Below are positions 41,737-50,784 of a stretch of 64,000 nucleotides of DNA, piece after piece. Position 1 is the first letter of the stretch; each line of letters begins with the position of its first letter. Under the pieces are notes generated by a model. It did not search any database. It saw only the letters and a list, made by a program, of their open reading frames with translations, and was not told the DNA's origin. Both the position numbers and the translations under genes were made by a program. Source of the stretch: Fusobacterium sp. (lineage in GTDB: Bacteria > Fusobacteriota > Fusobacteriia > Fusobacteriales > Fusobacteriaceae); contig NZ_JAWDXO010000008.1 of assembly GCF_032477075.1 (NCBI RefSeq), forward strand, positions 27,864 through 91,863, given 5' to 3'.

Positions 41737-43003
41737 TCTCCAGTTTTATATTTTTTCTTTCGCCAGGAATAATAATTTTTACAAGTGTTCCAATTCCTAT
41801 AAAACTTGTAATTTCAAGCTCTGCCTTAACAATACTTTTTAGCCGTTCTTTTACATTATGTATGCCAACATGTGCTCTTCCATCACTTAATGCCTTTTCT
41901 ATTTCAAACCCTATTCCATTATCTGAAATTGTTATTACATGATCTCTACCCTTCTTCTCTGTAGAAATTTTTATGGTTCCACCTTCAAGCTTATTACATA
42001 TTCCATGTTTGACTGCATTTTCTACAATTGGCTGCAATGTAAGAGTTGGCATATTAAAATCATCTGACTTTATATCATATTCTACATTTACCCTATCTCC
42101 AAATCTCAATTTTTCTATATCAAGATATATATTTGTATGTTCTAACTCCTTGGAAAAAAGCTGTGTATCATTTTCCCCCATGCTATACATATTTTCCCTA
42201 AGATATTCAGAAAACTTTATAGTAGTTTCCTCTGCAAGTTTTGGATTTGTTCGACAAAGTGCAGTTATAGTATTTAATGTGTTGTATAAAAAGTGAGGCT
42301 GTATCTGTGAAAGCATCAATGATACTCTCTGCTCCCTCATCTTTATTTCTTTTTCCTCATTTACCTGCTGAGATATATGTACATGTATTACAAGATAATA
42401 AAATAAAAAAGCTACAGCATAAGTTTCATTCAATATCCCTGGCCTCATCCCTATTAATTCAATAATATTTGCAGTTATCAGCCATGCTATACAAAAGAAA
42501 GCCTGAAGATGATTTACCCCTGTGTTTTTATAAAATTTAAGATTCAATATAAAAAGAAATATGAGCCAATACACCCAGTTTGTCACAATAAAAATATATC
42601 TCAAAAGTCCAAGTTCAATACTTCCATCAACTCCAAAATAAAATACCTTATTTTTTAAAAACATACTACAATAAAAAAGGAAATTTACTATTACAGGAAT
42701 GTAGACTAATTTATTTTTAGGTTCCATTATATTTATGACTATAGCCATAACTAAAGATTTTAAAGAACAATAGACTACCCCTGCTATCATGAGAGATAAT
42801 CCTATCATAGCCTGATTTTTAAGATAATTCATATAAAATTCTTCTGTAGAAAGAATTAAAAGCAGGGTCATATTTATAATCATTCTTTTTTTTATAAAAA
42901 TATCCACTGCTGATTTCATGGAAACAACAAAATATGTACCTATTACCATTGCAATAAGTGTATAATTTTCAACAAGATAATTTTGTAAATATGTTTCTCT
43001 CAC
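41699..43003 (-). CDS. Sensor histidine kinase of the LytS type (His_kinase family)
   Basis: 434 residues. Seven or so hydrophobic spans fill residues about 10-215. The catalytic part starts with the phosphoacceptor His237 in SQIQPHFLYNTLNTITALCR, followed by the ATP-binding N box PIVENAVKHGI and G box DNGIGFEI. This is the LytS/YpdA class. I place the start at GTG 43003, 7 bases after AGAGGT; a GTG at 43012 overlaps that site. It overlaps the response-regulator gene by about 38 bases. The pair with the NhaC-type antiporter downstream suggests sensing of an extracellular carboxylate or amino acid. Confidence 0.88.
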   Translation of the reverse strand: MRETYLQNYLVENYTLIAMVIGTYFVVSMKSAVDIFIKKRMIINMTLLLILSTEEFYMNYLKNQAMIGLSLMIAGVVYCSLKSLVMAIVINIMEPKNKLVYIPVIVNFLFYCSMFLKNKVFYFGVDGSIELGLLRYIFIVTNWVYWLIFLFILNLKFYKNTGVNHLQAFFCIAWLITANIIELIGMRPGILNETYAVAFLFYYLVIHVHISQQVNEEKEIKMREQRVSLMLSQIQPHFLYNTLNTITALCRTNPKLAEETTIKFSEYLRENMYSMGENDTQLFSKELEHTNIYLDIEKLRFGDRVNVEYDIKSDDFNMPTLTLQPIVENAVKHGICNKLEGGTIKISTEKKGRDHVITISDNGIGFEIEKALSDGRAHVGIHNVKERLKSIVKAELEITSFIGIGTLVKIIIPGERKNIKLESGKRREILSIGR

Positions 43004-43227
43004 ATAATTCACCTCTTATTCTCTTCATTTACTATATTAGTATACAGTCATTTAATTTAAAATTATCATCAAACATATGTCATTTTTTAATATCATCACA
43101 GCTCTTAATTTATAGAAATTTAAATATAGTTAAAATAATTAACAATGTCAGCTGATCCTTACTTTTATTATATAATTTTCTCTTTTTCCTCAATAAAAAA
43201 TTTTGATTTTTACCAATACAAAAAAGC

Positions 43228-43279
43228 TCCCTTCATAATAAACAGATTTATATTATTTCACTTGTTTACTATAAAGGGA
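43228..43279 (-). terminator. Terminator of the FUSC-YhcH operon
   Basis: TCCCTT with ATAATAAACA (43228-43244) pairs with TGTTTACTAT and AAGGGA (43263-43279), one mismatch and one bulge, followed by GCTTTTTTG on the minus strand. It lies 117 bases behind yhcH and fills part of the 392-base gap to the kinase gene. Otherwise that gap shows only A/T-rich sequence and a TTGGTACCAA palindrome at 43329-43337. Confidence 0.75.
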
Positions 43280-43395
43280 ACATTTCATAATGAATAACTA
43301 TTGATTTTATTTAAAAAATTGCAAAATTGGTACCAAAGGACAAAAAACGATGTAAGACCTCTATAGTAAAAAATTTGAAGTTATTTCATCTCTAA

Positions 43396-43851
43396 TTATA
43401 TTTTTATTTTATACACTGCTTTTTTTATTTTTTTCTTTTCTCCAACCTTTAAACATGGCATATGAGGTTCTAGTGGAAGGAAAAGAATAAATCTATCTTT
43501 TGTCATTTTGCACATTACTTCTATCTCTCCATCTAAGTGATCATAATCTTTTTCTGAATCATAATTATTTCTCTCTTTCAGCACCTCTCTTGCTGAATAT
43601 CCAAAATTCTCTTCTCCATTAACTATTAACTGAATGTCTATATATTTTTGATGGCTTTCAAAACATGTTTCAGTTACTTCTCTTGTCAATAAATCTTCCT
43701 GCACATTAAAATATACATTATCTCCATCTACATCATGTCTTCCTTCAGAAGCATTCAAATAATCTCCAGCCATTATACTCTCAACAGCCCTATCAAAATT
43801 AGCAGACATTCCCTTATAGTTTTTTAAATTTTCTAAAGTATCAAATATCAT
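43396..43851 (-). CDS. YhcH/YjgK/YiaL (DUF386) family protein
   Basis: 151 residues of the beta-barrel family linked to sialic-acid and sugar metabolism and biofilm formation. Landmarks are GRHDVDGDNVYFNVQEDLL, FESHQKYIDIQLIVNGEE and the FLPLEPHMPCL end, which hold conserved His and Glu residues of the presumed metal site. The ATG overlaps the TGA of the FUSC gene by 4 bases (ATGA), so the two are translationally coupled. What sugar is involved is not clear because no sugar genes flank it. Confidence 0.88.
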   Translation of the reverse strand: MIFDTLENLKNYKGMSANFDRAVESIMAGDYLNASEGRHDVDGDNVYFNVQEDLLTREVTETCFESHQKYIDIQLIVNGEENFGYSAREVLKERNNYDSEKDYDHLDGEIEVMCKMTKDRFILFLPLEPHMPCLKVGEKKKIKKAVYKIKI

Positions 43852-44882
43852 TCTATATCTCCTTTAAATCCTTTACTCTTTATTTTTGGTTTTTTATATT
43901 TTTCAACAACTTTATTAAATATATATGAAAATATAATTATTGTTATAACTCCAACAGCAGTTCCATATACTCTGTTAGTATAATAAAGCATAGGTGTCAT
44001 TCCAGGTTTCTTCATATTGACCATTATAAACATAAAGACTATCCCACCTAGAGAAGCAGGAACTTTTACAAATATTTCTGTTATTATTATTACCAATATT
44101 ATACCAACCGAGCACCAAAAGGTTCCAGTAAAGCCTGAAAAATATAGAGCAAATGCTACAAATCCTCCAAATACAGTACTGAGAAATCTTTCTTTTGTTC
44201 GTAAAAGAAGTTCATTCCATTCAAGTCTAAATGGTACCACAATAGCAAGAGCACAATAATATAGTGTATAATTTGTTATATACACAGGATCAAAAAAATG
44301 ATTGATAAACTTTATTACTGTTAACCCTAAAATAACAGCCATTCCTGGTTCTAATCCTCTCATTATCTGCTTCTTTAGATCAACTTTCGGCATTGGTGGT
44401 ACTTTATTTTTCATCTCTTCTTTATCAAAAAACATATTGTAAAGTGTAATTACTATTGATATAGCTGCTACTCCAGCAAAGGTTCCAATCACTCTTTCCA
44501 TTAGATAAGCAATTGGAGTTCTCTCTGGGTCAACATTCAGCATTATATAAGTAAATGCTATACATCCCACAGAAGATGGAACTCTCATTACTATTTCATT
44601 GAAACAGCATACTACACACAGTCCTAATATGTACATAATAAGATTTTCCTGAAATCCTGCATAACATATAATAACTGCTATTACTCCCCCAAATACAGTT
44701 GTCATAACTCTTTCATATGCTTGTTTTCTTGTTTTTGAGTCATTCAAATCTGATACATTTAAAGCTCCTATCCCAGCATAAAAATGAGAAAGTTTAAAAT
44801 AATTACACACCCATATGGATATAGTAACTGCTATAGATACTAAAAATGCTCTCTTTAGTATCTTGACATTTTTTTCTAACAT
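43848..44882 (-). CDS. FUSC family membrane protein with an internal duplication
   Basis: 344 residues. Two halves repeat each other: KQAYERVMTTVFGGVIAVIICYAG in half one and LLRTKERFLSTVFGGFVAFALYFSG in half two, each followed by a transmembrane set and RVIGTFAGVAA / RVYGTAVGVIT. Each half has about four or five spans. FUSC proteins form exporters of aromatic acids (AaeB type); this is a compact form without the large cytoplasmic domain. It is the first gene of a two-gene operon with the YhcH protein. Confidence 0.85.
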   Translation of the reverse strand: MLEKNVKILKRAFLVSIAVTISIWVCNYFKLSHFYAGIGALNVSDLNDSKTRKQAYERVMTTVFGGVIAVIICYAGFQENLIMYILGLCVVCCFNEIVMRVPSSVGCIAFTYIMLNVDPERTPIAYLMERVIGTFAGVAAISIVITLYNMFFDKEEMKNKVPPMPKVDLKKQIMRGLEPGMAVILGLTVIKFINHFFDPVYITNYTLYYCALAIVVPFRLEWNELLLRTKERFLSTVFGGFVAFALYFSGFTGTFWCSVGIILVIIITEIFVKVPASLGGIVFMFIMVNMKKPGMTPMLYYTNRVYGTAVGVITIIIFSYIFNKVVEKYKKPKIKSKGFKGDIE

Positions 44883-45040
44883 AGCTCTCCTTAGATTACT
44901 CAGCCAAAATCATGTCATCTCTCCCCAATGCATGAATCTTTTCAGCTTTTTTTATATGACAAATATATTTTACATATATTTAAAACTATTTTATCTTTTT
45001 TGGAGCGTTTTTACAATAGTTTTATACATATAAATCAAAT

Positions 45041-47146
45041 TTATTTTATTTTTCTTTCAAGCCATGCTATTTCTGCATCTATCTCTTTTGAACTATTTTT
45101 TCCATTAAATTTTTTGGCTTTTTTATAACAGTCTAAAGCTTCTGTATATTTTCCTATTTTCTTAAAAACTGCTCCTGCCTTTTTGAATATCCATGTATCT
45201 CTCCTATTCTCTTCTGTAATTACCTTATTATAATATTTTGCTGCATTTTCATAATCACCAATTTTTTCATAATTAGCAGCTATACTATAATTTTCTACTT
45301 TACCGTTTTTTTTTTCACTTTTTTTATAATATTCAGCTGCCTCTTCTCTTCTCCCAAGCTTTGTAAGAATATCAGCTATATTAGAAAAATTATTTGAATC
45401 TTCAGGATCATTTTCTTCTACTTTCTTATAATACTCTAAAGCAGTTTCATAATTTTCCATTTCCTTATATACATCTCCAAGTTGACCAAAAAGCCAATTA
45501 GATGGTTCTTTTTCTTTATCTTCTTCTGCTTTTTTAAAATACTCTAAAGCTTCTGTATATTTTCCCAGTTTAGTTAAAAGCCATCCATACTCTCCATTTA
45601 TCCAAGCATCATCTCTTCCCTGCTTCATTGCTCTTTCTATATATATCATAGCTTCTACATATTTATCCTGTTCTCCAAGATTCCAGCCTATTTGTGAATT
45701 TAACCAATCATCTGCTTCTTCCATTTCTTCTGCTTTTCTTAAATATTCTAAAGCCTTTTCAAATTCATCAAGCATACCAAGATTCCAACCTATTTCTCTA
45801 TACAACCAAGCATCTGGACTTTCTTCCATTTTTTCTGCCTTTTTCAGACATTCTAAAGCTTCTTTATATTTATCTAATTTTCCTAAATTCCATCCTAATT
45901 CTCTGTTAACCCAAGAATCATCCCTTCCTAATTCTTTGGCTTTTCTCAAATAGGATATAGCTTCATCTACTTCTCCTAATTTTCCTAAATTCCATGCAAA
46001 CTCTGTACAAATCCAAGGAGTTAGATTTTCTTTATCCTCTGCTTTTCTTAAATACTCCAGAGCCTCTTTTGGTTTTTTCATTCTTCCTATATTCCAAGCG
46101 ATTTCTCTATATAGCCACTTACTGCTGTCTCCTTGTTCTTCTGCCTTTTTCAATCTTTCAACAGCTTCTTCATATTTCCCTAATTTTCCTAAATTCCAAC
46201 CTATTTCAGTATTCAGCCATGAATCAGCTTCTTCAAGCTCTTCTGCTTTCATTAGATATTTTAGAGCTTCTTCTTCTCTATCTCCTTCTAATCTTCCAAT
46301 ACACCACCCATATTCTCTAAAGAACCATGCATCATCTCTTCCCATATCTTCAACTTTTTTCAGATACTCATAAGCTTTTTCGTATTGATCTAATCTATCA
46401 TAATTCCACCCTATCTCACTATTGATCCATTCATCATCTCTTCCTAACTCACTTGCTTTTAAAAGGTGTTCTAAAGCTTCTTCATTTTTTTCTATTTTTC
46501 CCAAATTCCATGCAAGAGTAGAAAATATCCATGTGTCATCTCTTCCTTGTTCTACTGCTTTTTTCAGATAAGCAATAGCTTCTTCATCTCTACCCATTTT
46601 TCCTAAGTTCCAACCTATTTGTGAATTTGTCCATGCATCAGGTTCTTTCATTTTTTCTGATATAATAAGATTTTCAAGAGCTTCTTCATATTTTTTCAAT
46701 ATACCTAAATTCCAACCTAGTTCTTCAAATATCCAGTTGTCATCTCTTCCTAGTTCTTTTGCTCTGTTCAGATAGTATACTGCTTCTTCATTTCTGTCTA
46801 ATCTTCCCATATTCCAACCTAATTCACTATTGATCCATACATCATCTCTTCCTAGTTCTTTTGCTCTATTCAGATAATATACTGCCTCTTTATTTTTTCC
46901 TAAAGCTCCTAAATTCCAACCTATTTCACAACATAGCCATGGATTTTCTTCTTCTTCTCCCTCTACTTTTCTTAAATATTCCAATGCTTCTTCTCTTCTT
47001 CCTAATTTCCCCAGTATCCATCCTGTTGTTGAATTAGTCCATGTATCTGTTTTACCAGTTATTTCATTTTCAGTAAGGAGTTCTAGAGCTTTGTCATACT
47101 CCTGATTTTCTAAAAGTTCATCTACCTTGTTTTTTAAATCTTCCAT
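45041..47146 (-). CDS. Large TPR protein, 19 tandem repeats
   Basis: 701 residues with no signal peptide, so cytoplasmic. It consists almost wholly of 34-36 residue TPR-like units. Fifteen share the unusual pattern DDxWINSEIGWNLGKLGKYEEALEYLKKAEELGR, each with the W...GWNLG pair. The last four are closer to a normal TPR (for example NIADILTKLGRREEAAEYYKKSEK). Such arrays are superhelical scaffolds for protein partners. No enzyme domain is present. It sits alone between FUSC and an acetyltransferase, with 9 bases to the acetyltransferase stop upstream. Confidence 0.9.
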   Translation of the reverse strand: MEDLKNKVDELLENQEYDKALELLTENEITGKTDTWTNSTTGWILGKLGRREEALEYLRKVEGEEEENPWLCCEIGWNLGALGKNKEAVYYLNRAKELGRDDVWINSELGWNMGRLDRNEEAVYYLNRAKELGRDDNWIFEELGWNLGILKKYEEALENLIISEKMKEPDAWTNSQIGWNLGKMGRDEEAIAYLKKAVEQGRDDTWIFSTLAWNLGKIEKNEEALEHLLKASELGRDDEWINSEIGWNYDRLDQYEKAYEYLKKVEDMGRDDAWFFREYGWCIGRLEGDREEEALKYLMKAEELEEADSWLNTEIGWNLGKLGKYEEAVERLKKAEEQGDSSKWLYREIAWNIGRMKKPKEALEYLRKAEDKENLTPWICTEFAWNLGKLGEVDEAISYLRKAKELGRDDSWVNRELGWNLGKLDKYKEALECLKKAEKMEESPDAWLYREIGWNLGMLDEFEKALEYLRKAEEMEEADDWLNSQIGWNLGEQDKYVEAMIYIERAMKQGRDDAWINGEYGWLLTKLGKYTEALEYFKKAEEDKEKEPSNWLFGQLGDVYKEMENYETALEYYKKVEENDPEDSNNFSNIADILTKLGRREEAAEYYKKSEKKNGKVENYSIAANYEKIGDYENAAKYYNKVITEENRRDTWIFKKAGAVFKKIGKYTEALDCYKKAKKFNGKNSSKEIDAEIAWLERKIK

Positions 47147-47155
47147 TTTTCCTCC

Positions 47156-47635
47156 TTATTCTATGTTTAAAAACATTGTCCTGTTAAGTGTTTCAAATCC
47201 CTTTGCTTCATAAAAAGATAAAGCTTCAAAATTCTGTTCATAAACTTTTAATTCTATTCTGTTTATATCCCAATCTCTAGCCCAGTCTATAACGCAATCT
47301 ACAAGCATGCTTCCTATTCCATGCCCTTTAAATTTTTCACTAACCACAAGATTATCCAATACCACCCATTTCATATCTACTTTCACTGGAAAAGGCTGAT
47401 TTTTAGTAACCATAACTTCTGCTATTCCCACTACTTCTCCCCCACGTTCAGCTACAAATATTTCTCTATACGGGGTTGCTATAATATTTTTGATATACTC
47501 AATAGGTCTGCCTTCCTCTTCTGGTTTTTTAAAAAGTTCTGGATATTTTTCCAAATGAAGTTCATCAACTTCTTTATACAAAATATTAAGACTTTCTATA
47601 TCTTCTAATTTTACTGTTCTTATTATTATATCCAT
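47156..47635 (-). CDS. GNAT family N-acetyltransferase
   Basis: 159 residues. The acetyl-CoA motif is KFKGHGIGSMLVD (Q/RxxGxG/A, about 105-117) within the fold RTVKLEDIESL ... EVVGIAEVMVT ... WVVLDNLVVSEKFKGHGIG ... NRIELKVYEQNFEALSFYEAKGFE. Several features match amino-group acetyltransferases, but the substrate is not visible. It starts 9 bases upstream of the TPR gene and is co-transcribed with it. A hairpin lies just upstream. Confidence 0.87.
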   Translation of the reverse strand: MDIIIRTVKLEDIESLNILYKEVDELHLEKYPELFKKPEEEGRPIEYIKNIIATPYREIFVAERGGEVVGIAEVMVTKNQPFPVKVDMKWVVLDNLVVSEKFKGHGIGSMLVDCVIDWARDWDINRIELKVYEQNFEALSFYEAKGFETLNRTMFLNIE

Positions 47636-47667
47636 TTCTCCCCCCTTACATTAAGTATTCCTCTTCT

Positions 47668-47710
47668 AAAATAAAAAGAGGTAAGCTTCTGAGCCTTCCT
47701 CTTTATTTTA
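47668..47710 (-). terminator. Hairpin directly upstream of the GNAT gene
   Basis: AAAATAAAAAGAGG (47668-47681) pairs with CCTCTTTATTTT (47698-47709) with a further inner AAG-CT / AG-CTT part. It is followed on the minus strand by CTCTTTTTATTTT. It either ends read-through from the atp side or forms the start of the GNAT leader. A TATAAT box lies just upstream at 47714-47719. Confidence 0.6.
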
Positions 47711-48051
47711 ACATTATAATAGATTTTCTGCTAGACTGATTATTTTATTCTAATATATGAAGCTGTAAATATTATCATAATATCTTTTACTTTTTATTTT
47801 TTATCTTCATTTATTAATATGTATAGAAGAACTTTTATATCAACATTTTATCTGTGTATAATTATTTTCACTTAGAGATATGATATTTTAAAACATTATA
47901 TACTTTTTCATTTTTATAAATAGTGCCAATCTTTATATTAAATTCAATATTAAACAATATGTTTTTCTTACAATAACTTTCATTAACAAAAATTTTTCTA
48001 GTTTCTCCAAAGTACAGCCATAAAAGAAAAATAATTGACATATTCAAAATA
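47711..48051. other. A/T-rich gap between two terminators
   Basis: The 457-base gap between the acetyltransferase and atpC contains two terminators about 340 bases apart and no convincing gene. A 67-codon frame (47868-48071) is open but begins inside the atp terminator. I see no clear promoter or RNA motif. Confidence 0.5.
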
Positions 48052-48078
48052 AAAACAGGCATATAATACACCTGTTTT
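48052..48078 (-). terminator. Terminator of the atp operon
   Basis: AAAACAGG / CCTGTTTT (48052-48059 / 48071-48078), an 8-bp stem with an 11-base loop followed on the minus strand by TTTATTTT, 15 bases behind atpC. Confidence 0.85.
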
Positions 48079-48092
48079 CCTCTTTTAATATA

Positions 48093-48497
48093 TTATAATA
48101 ATTTTTCAGCCAAACGAACTTTTACTAAAGCTTCATTTAGATTCTTTTCAGTCAGTAGAATATCTTTATCCTCTTTCATTTTATCTAATTTTGCCTTGGC
48201 TTCTTCAGCCTCTTTTCTAGCTCTTTCCAGATCTATCATTTCACAAGGCATAGCTTCATCTGCTAATACAGTTACAACATTATTAGATATTTCAAGAAAT
48301 CCTCCTGATACATAATAGCATTTTTCATTGCCATCAAGTCTGATTTTCATTTCACCAATAGCAAGTCCTGCAACAAAAGGTGAGTGATTAGGAAGTATTC
48401 CCATTTCTCCTTCAGTAGTTCTCACAAGAAGAAATTCTGCTTCCTGTTCCAAAACTTTTTCTTGATAATTTACAACCTTGACTTTAAAAGTTGCCAT
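48093..48497 (-). CDS. atpC: F-type ATP synthase epsilon subunit
   Basis: 134 residues. The N-terminal beta sandwich (KVKVVNYQEKVLEQEAEFLLVRTTEGEMGILPNHSPFVAGLAIGEMKI) and the C-terminal helical hairpin (ARKEAEEAKAKLDKMKEDKD) are typical. It is part of the central stalk and inhibits ATP hydrolysis in its extended state. It is the last gene of the atp operon, starting 2 bases after atpD. Confidence 0.95.
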   Translation of the reverse strand: MATFKVKVVNYQEKVLEQEAEFLLVRTTEGEMGILPNHSPFVAGLAIGEMKIRLDGNEKCYYVSGGFLEISNNVVTVLADEAMPCEMIDLERARKEAEEAKAKLDKMKEDKDILLTEKNLNEALVKVRLAEKLL

Positions 48498-48499
48498 AA

Positions 48500-49900
48500 T
48501 TATTCATCCCCTTTCATAAGGTCTCTTCCTTTAGTTACTGCCTCCTCTATAGTTCCTACAAATAGGAAAGCTTGTTCAGGGATATCATCATGTTTACCTT
48601 CAAGTATTTCTTTAAATCCTCTAATAGTATCTTTTACAGTAACATATTTTCCTTCCATTCCAGTAAACTGTTCAGCAACAGAGAATGGTTGAGAGAAGAA
48701 TCTTTGAATTTTTCTAGCTCTCGATACTGTAAGTTTATCTTCATCAGACAATTCATCCATACCTAGGATAGCAATAATATCTTGAAGCTCTTTATATCTT
48801 TGAAGAACTTCCTGTACTTCTCTGGCTACCTCATAATGTTCTTTTCCTACTACATCAGCTGATAAAGCTTTTGATGTAGAATCAAGAGGGTCAACTGCTG
48901 GATAGATACCTAAAGAAGCTATATTTCTAGATAAAACTGTAGTTGCATCCAAATGTGAGAATGTAGTTGCTGGTGCAGGGTCAGTAAGGTCATCTGCTGG
49001 CACATATACAGCTTGTACAGATGTTATTGACCCTGATTTAGTTGAAGTAATTCTTTCTTGTAAAGTTCCCATTTCTGTAGCAAGATTAGGTTGATATCCA
49101 ACAGCTGATGGCATTCTTCCTAATAATGCTGATACTTCAGAACCTGCTTGAGTAAATCTGAATATATTATCTATGAATAGAAGAACGTCTTGTCCATCCT
49201 TATCTCTAAAGTTTTCTGCAATAGTAAGTCCTGTAAGTCCTACTCTAAGTCTTGCTCCAGGAGGCTCATTCATCTGTCCATAAACTAGAGATGTCTTAGA
49301 CAAAACTCCTGATTCAGTCATTTCATCATAAAGATCTCTACCTTCTCTTGTTCTTTCTCCAACTCCAGCAAAAACTGAAAGTCCTCCATGTCCCTTAGCA
49401 ATATTGTTAATAAGTTCCATGATAAGAACTGTTTTTCCAACTCCAGCTCCTCCAAATAGTCCAATTTTTCCACCTTTTATATATGGTGCCAATAAATCAA
49501 TTACTTTTATTCCTGTTTCAAAGATTTCAGTTTCAGTTTCCTGTTCTTCAAAACTTGGAGCATCTCTATGTATAGGAAGAAATTCTTCAGTTTCAATAGG
49601 TCCACCATCATCAACTGGCTGACCTAGAACATTTAATATTCTTCCAAGAACTGCTTTCCCTACTGGTACTTTTATAGGGGAACCAGTATCTATTACTTCC
49701 ATACCTCTTTGAAGACCATCAGTAGAATCCATTGCTACTGCTCTTATTACATTGTTACCTAGATGCTGTTGAACTTCAAGCACAAGTTCTTTATCTCCAA
49801 CTTTTACTTTCAATGCATTATATATACTAGGCAGCTGGTCTTTAAAAGACACGTCTACAACGGCACTGATAATCTGTGTTATAGTTCCTTTGTTCTCCAC
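48500..49900 (-). CDS. atpD: F-type ATP synthase beta subunit (catalytic)
   Basis: 466 residues. Walker A is GGAGVGKTV (about 152-160), the catalytic region GERTREGRDLYDEMTESGV and Walker B VLLFIDNIFRF follow, and ALLGRMPSAVGYQPNL is the adenine pocket. All key residues are kept. Start: a GTG 7 bases after AAGGAGG. In this organism the enzyme couples to Na+ via the c ring (see atpE). Confidence 0.97.
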   Translation of the reverse strand: MENKGTITQIISAVVDVSFKDQLPSIYNALKVKVGDKELVLEVQQHLGNNVIRAVAMDSTDGLQRGMEVIDTGSPIKVPVGKAVLGRILNVLGQPVDDGGPIETEEFLPIHRDAPSFEEQETETEIFETGIKVIDLLAPYIKGGKIGLFGGAGVGKTVLIMELINNIAKGHGGLSVFAGVGERTREGRDLYDEMTESGVLSKTSLVYGQMNEPPGARLRVGLTGLTIAENFRDKDGQDVLLFIDNIFRFTQAGSEVSALLGRMPSAVGYQPNLATEMGTLQERITSTKSGSITSVQAVYVPADDLTDPAPATTFSHLDATTVLSRNIASLGIYPAVDPLDSTSKALSADVVGKEHYEVAREVQEVLQRYKELQDIIAILGMDELSDEDKLTVSRARKIQRFFSQPFSVAEQFTGMEGKYVTVKDTIRGFKEILEGKHDDIPEQAFLFVGTIEEAVTKGRDLMKGDE

Positions 49901-49918
49901 GCTATTGCCTCCTTATCT

Positions 49919-50770
49919 TTAATTTAGAGCTGCTGCTCCACCAACTATTTCAGTTATTTCTTGAGTAATAGCTGATTGTCTCTCTCTATTATATTTCAGA
50001 TTAAGCTCTTTTATCATTTCTTCTGCATTATCTGTAGCACTCTTCATTGAATTTTTTCTTGCTGAATGTTCACTTGCAGTATTATTTAAAAGAGCCTGAT
50101 ATATCTCAACATTCAAATATTTAGGAAGAAGTGCAGATAAAATAGTTTCTGCATCTGGTTCAAAAATATATGCTGTATTTTCTGTAGCTTCTACTCTTTC
50201 TATAGGAATAAGTTTTCTTACTAAAAGGTCACTTCTTAAAGCTGATACAAATTTATTATAGATCATATACACTTCATCAAAAATACCATTATAGTAATAT
50301 TCAACTATATTTTCACTTATCTCTTTTGCCTTGTCTCCCATAGTTTCAGGAATAAGCTGGATATAGCTTGCTTTCAGATCATACTTTCTCTTAGAGCAGT
50401 ATTCTCTTCCTTTTCTCCCTATAGCAATCACTGAAACCTCTTTTCCACTATTTTTTCTCATGATTTTTTCCATTTCTCTAAGAGTATTGTTATTAAATCC
50501 TCCACAGAGTCCTCTGTCAGATGTCATAACTATTACACCTATCTTTTTGACTTCTTCCCTTCCATCAAAAAGAGGATGTTTTTCACTCTTAACTCCTGCT
50601 GCTATATTAGACAGGATATTATGGATACTTTCAGCATAAGGTCTTGATTTAGTTACTAGTGCTGAAAATCTCTTGAATTTTGTAGTAGAAACAATTTCCA
50701 TAGCTTTAGTGATCTGGTGAGTAGACTGAACACTTTTAATTCTGCTTTTTATCTCTTTAGCTCCAGCCAT
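49919..50770 (-). CDS. atpG: F-type ATP synthase gamma subunit
   Basis: 283 residues: N-terminal coiled-coil helix MAGAKEIKSRIKSVQSTHQITKAMEIVSTTKF and a C-terminal helix with the same coiled-coil partner (MKSATDNAEEMIKELNLKYNRERQSAITQEITEIVGGAAAL). MTSDRGLCGGFN lies in the middle domain. It is the rotating central shaft. It follows atpA closely. Confidence 0.96.
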   Translation of the reverse strand: MAGAKEIKSRIKSVQSTHQITKAMEIVSTTKFKRFSALVTKSRPYAESIHNILSNIAAGVKSEKHPLFDGREEVKKIGVIVMTSDRGLCGGFNNNTLREMEKIMRKNSGKEVSVIAIGRKGREYCSKRKYDLKASYIQLIPETMGDKAKEISENIVEYYYNGIFDEVYMIYNKFVSALRSDLLVRKLIPIERVEATENTAYIFEPDAETILSALLPKYLNVEIYQALLNNTASEHSARKNSMKSATDNAEEMIKELNLKYNRERQSAITQEITEIVGGAAALN

Positions 50771-50784
50771 TATCCCACCTCTTT

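Noticed and set aside
43329..43337. TTGGTACCAA palindrome upstream of the kinase
   Set aside because: Only a single short palindrome with no neighbour of the same type; cannot support an operator claim.
45041..47146. CRISPR-like repetition in the TPR gene
   Set aside because: The similar blocks are about 102 bases, diverged, and read as tandem protein repeats in one frame; no short identical repeats with unique spacers.
47868..48071. 67-codon open frame on the minus strand behind atpC
   Set aside because: Its first codons lie inside the atp terminator hairpin, and there is no family resemblance or separate promoter; probably a chance frame in A/T-rich DNA.
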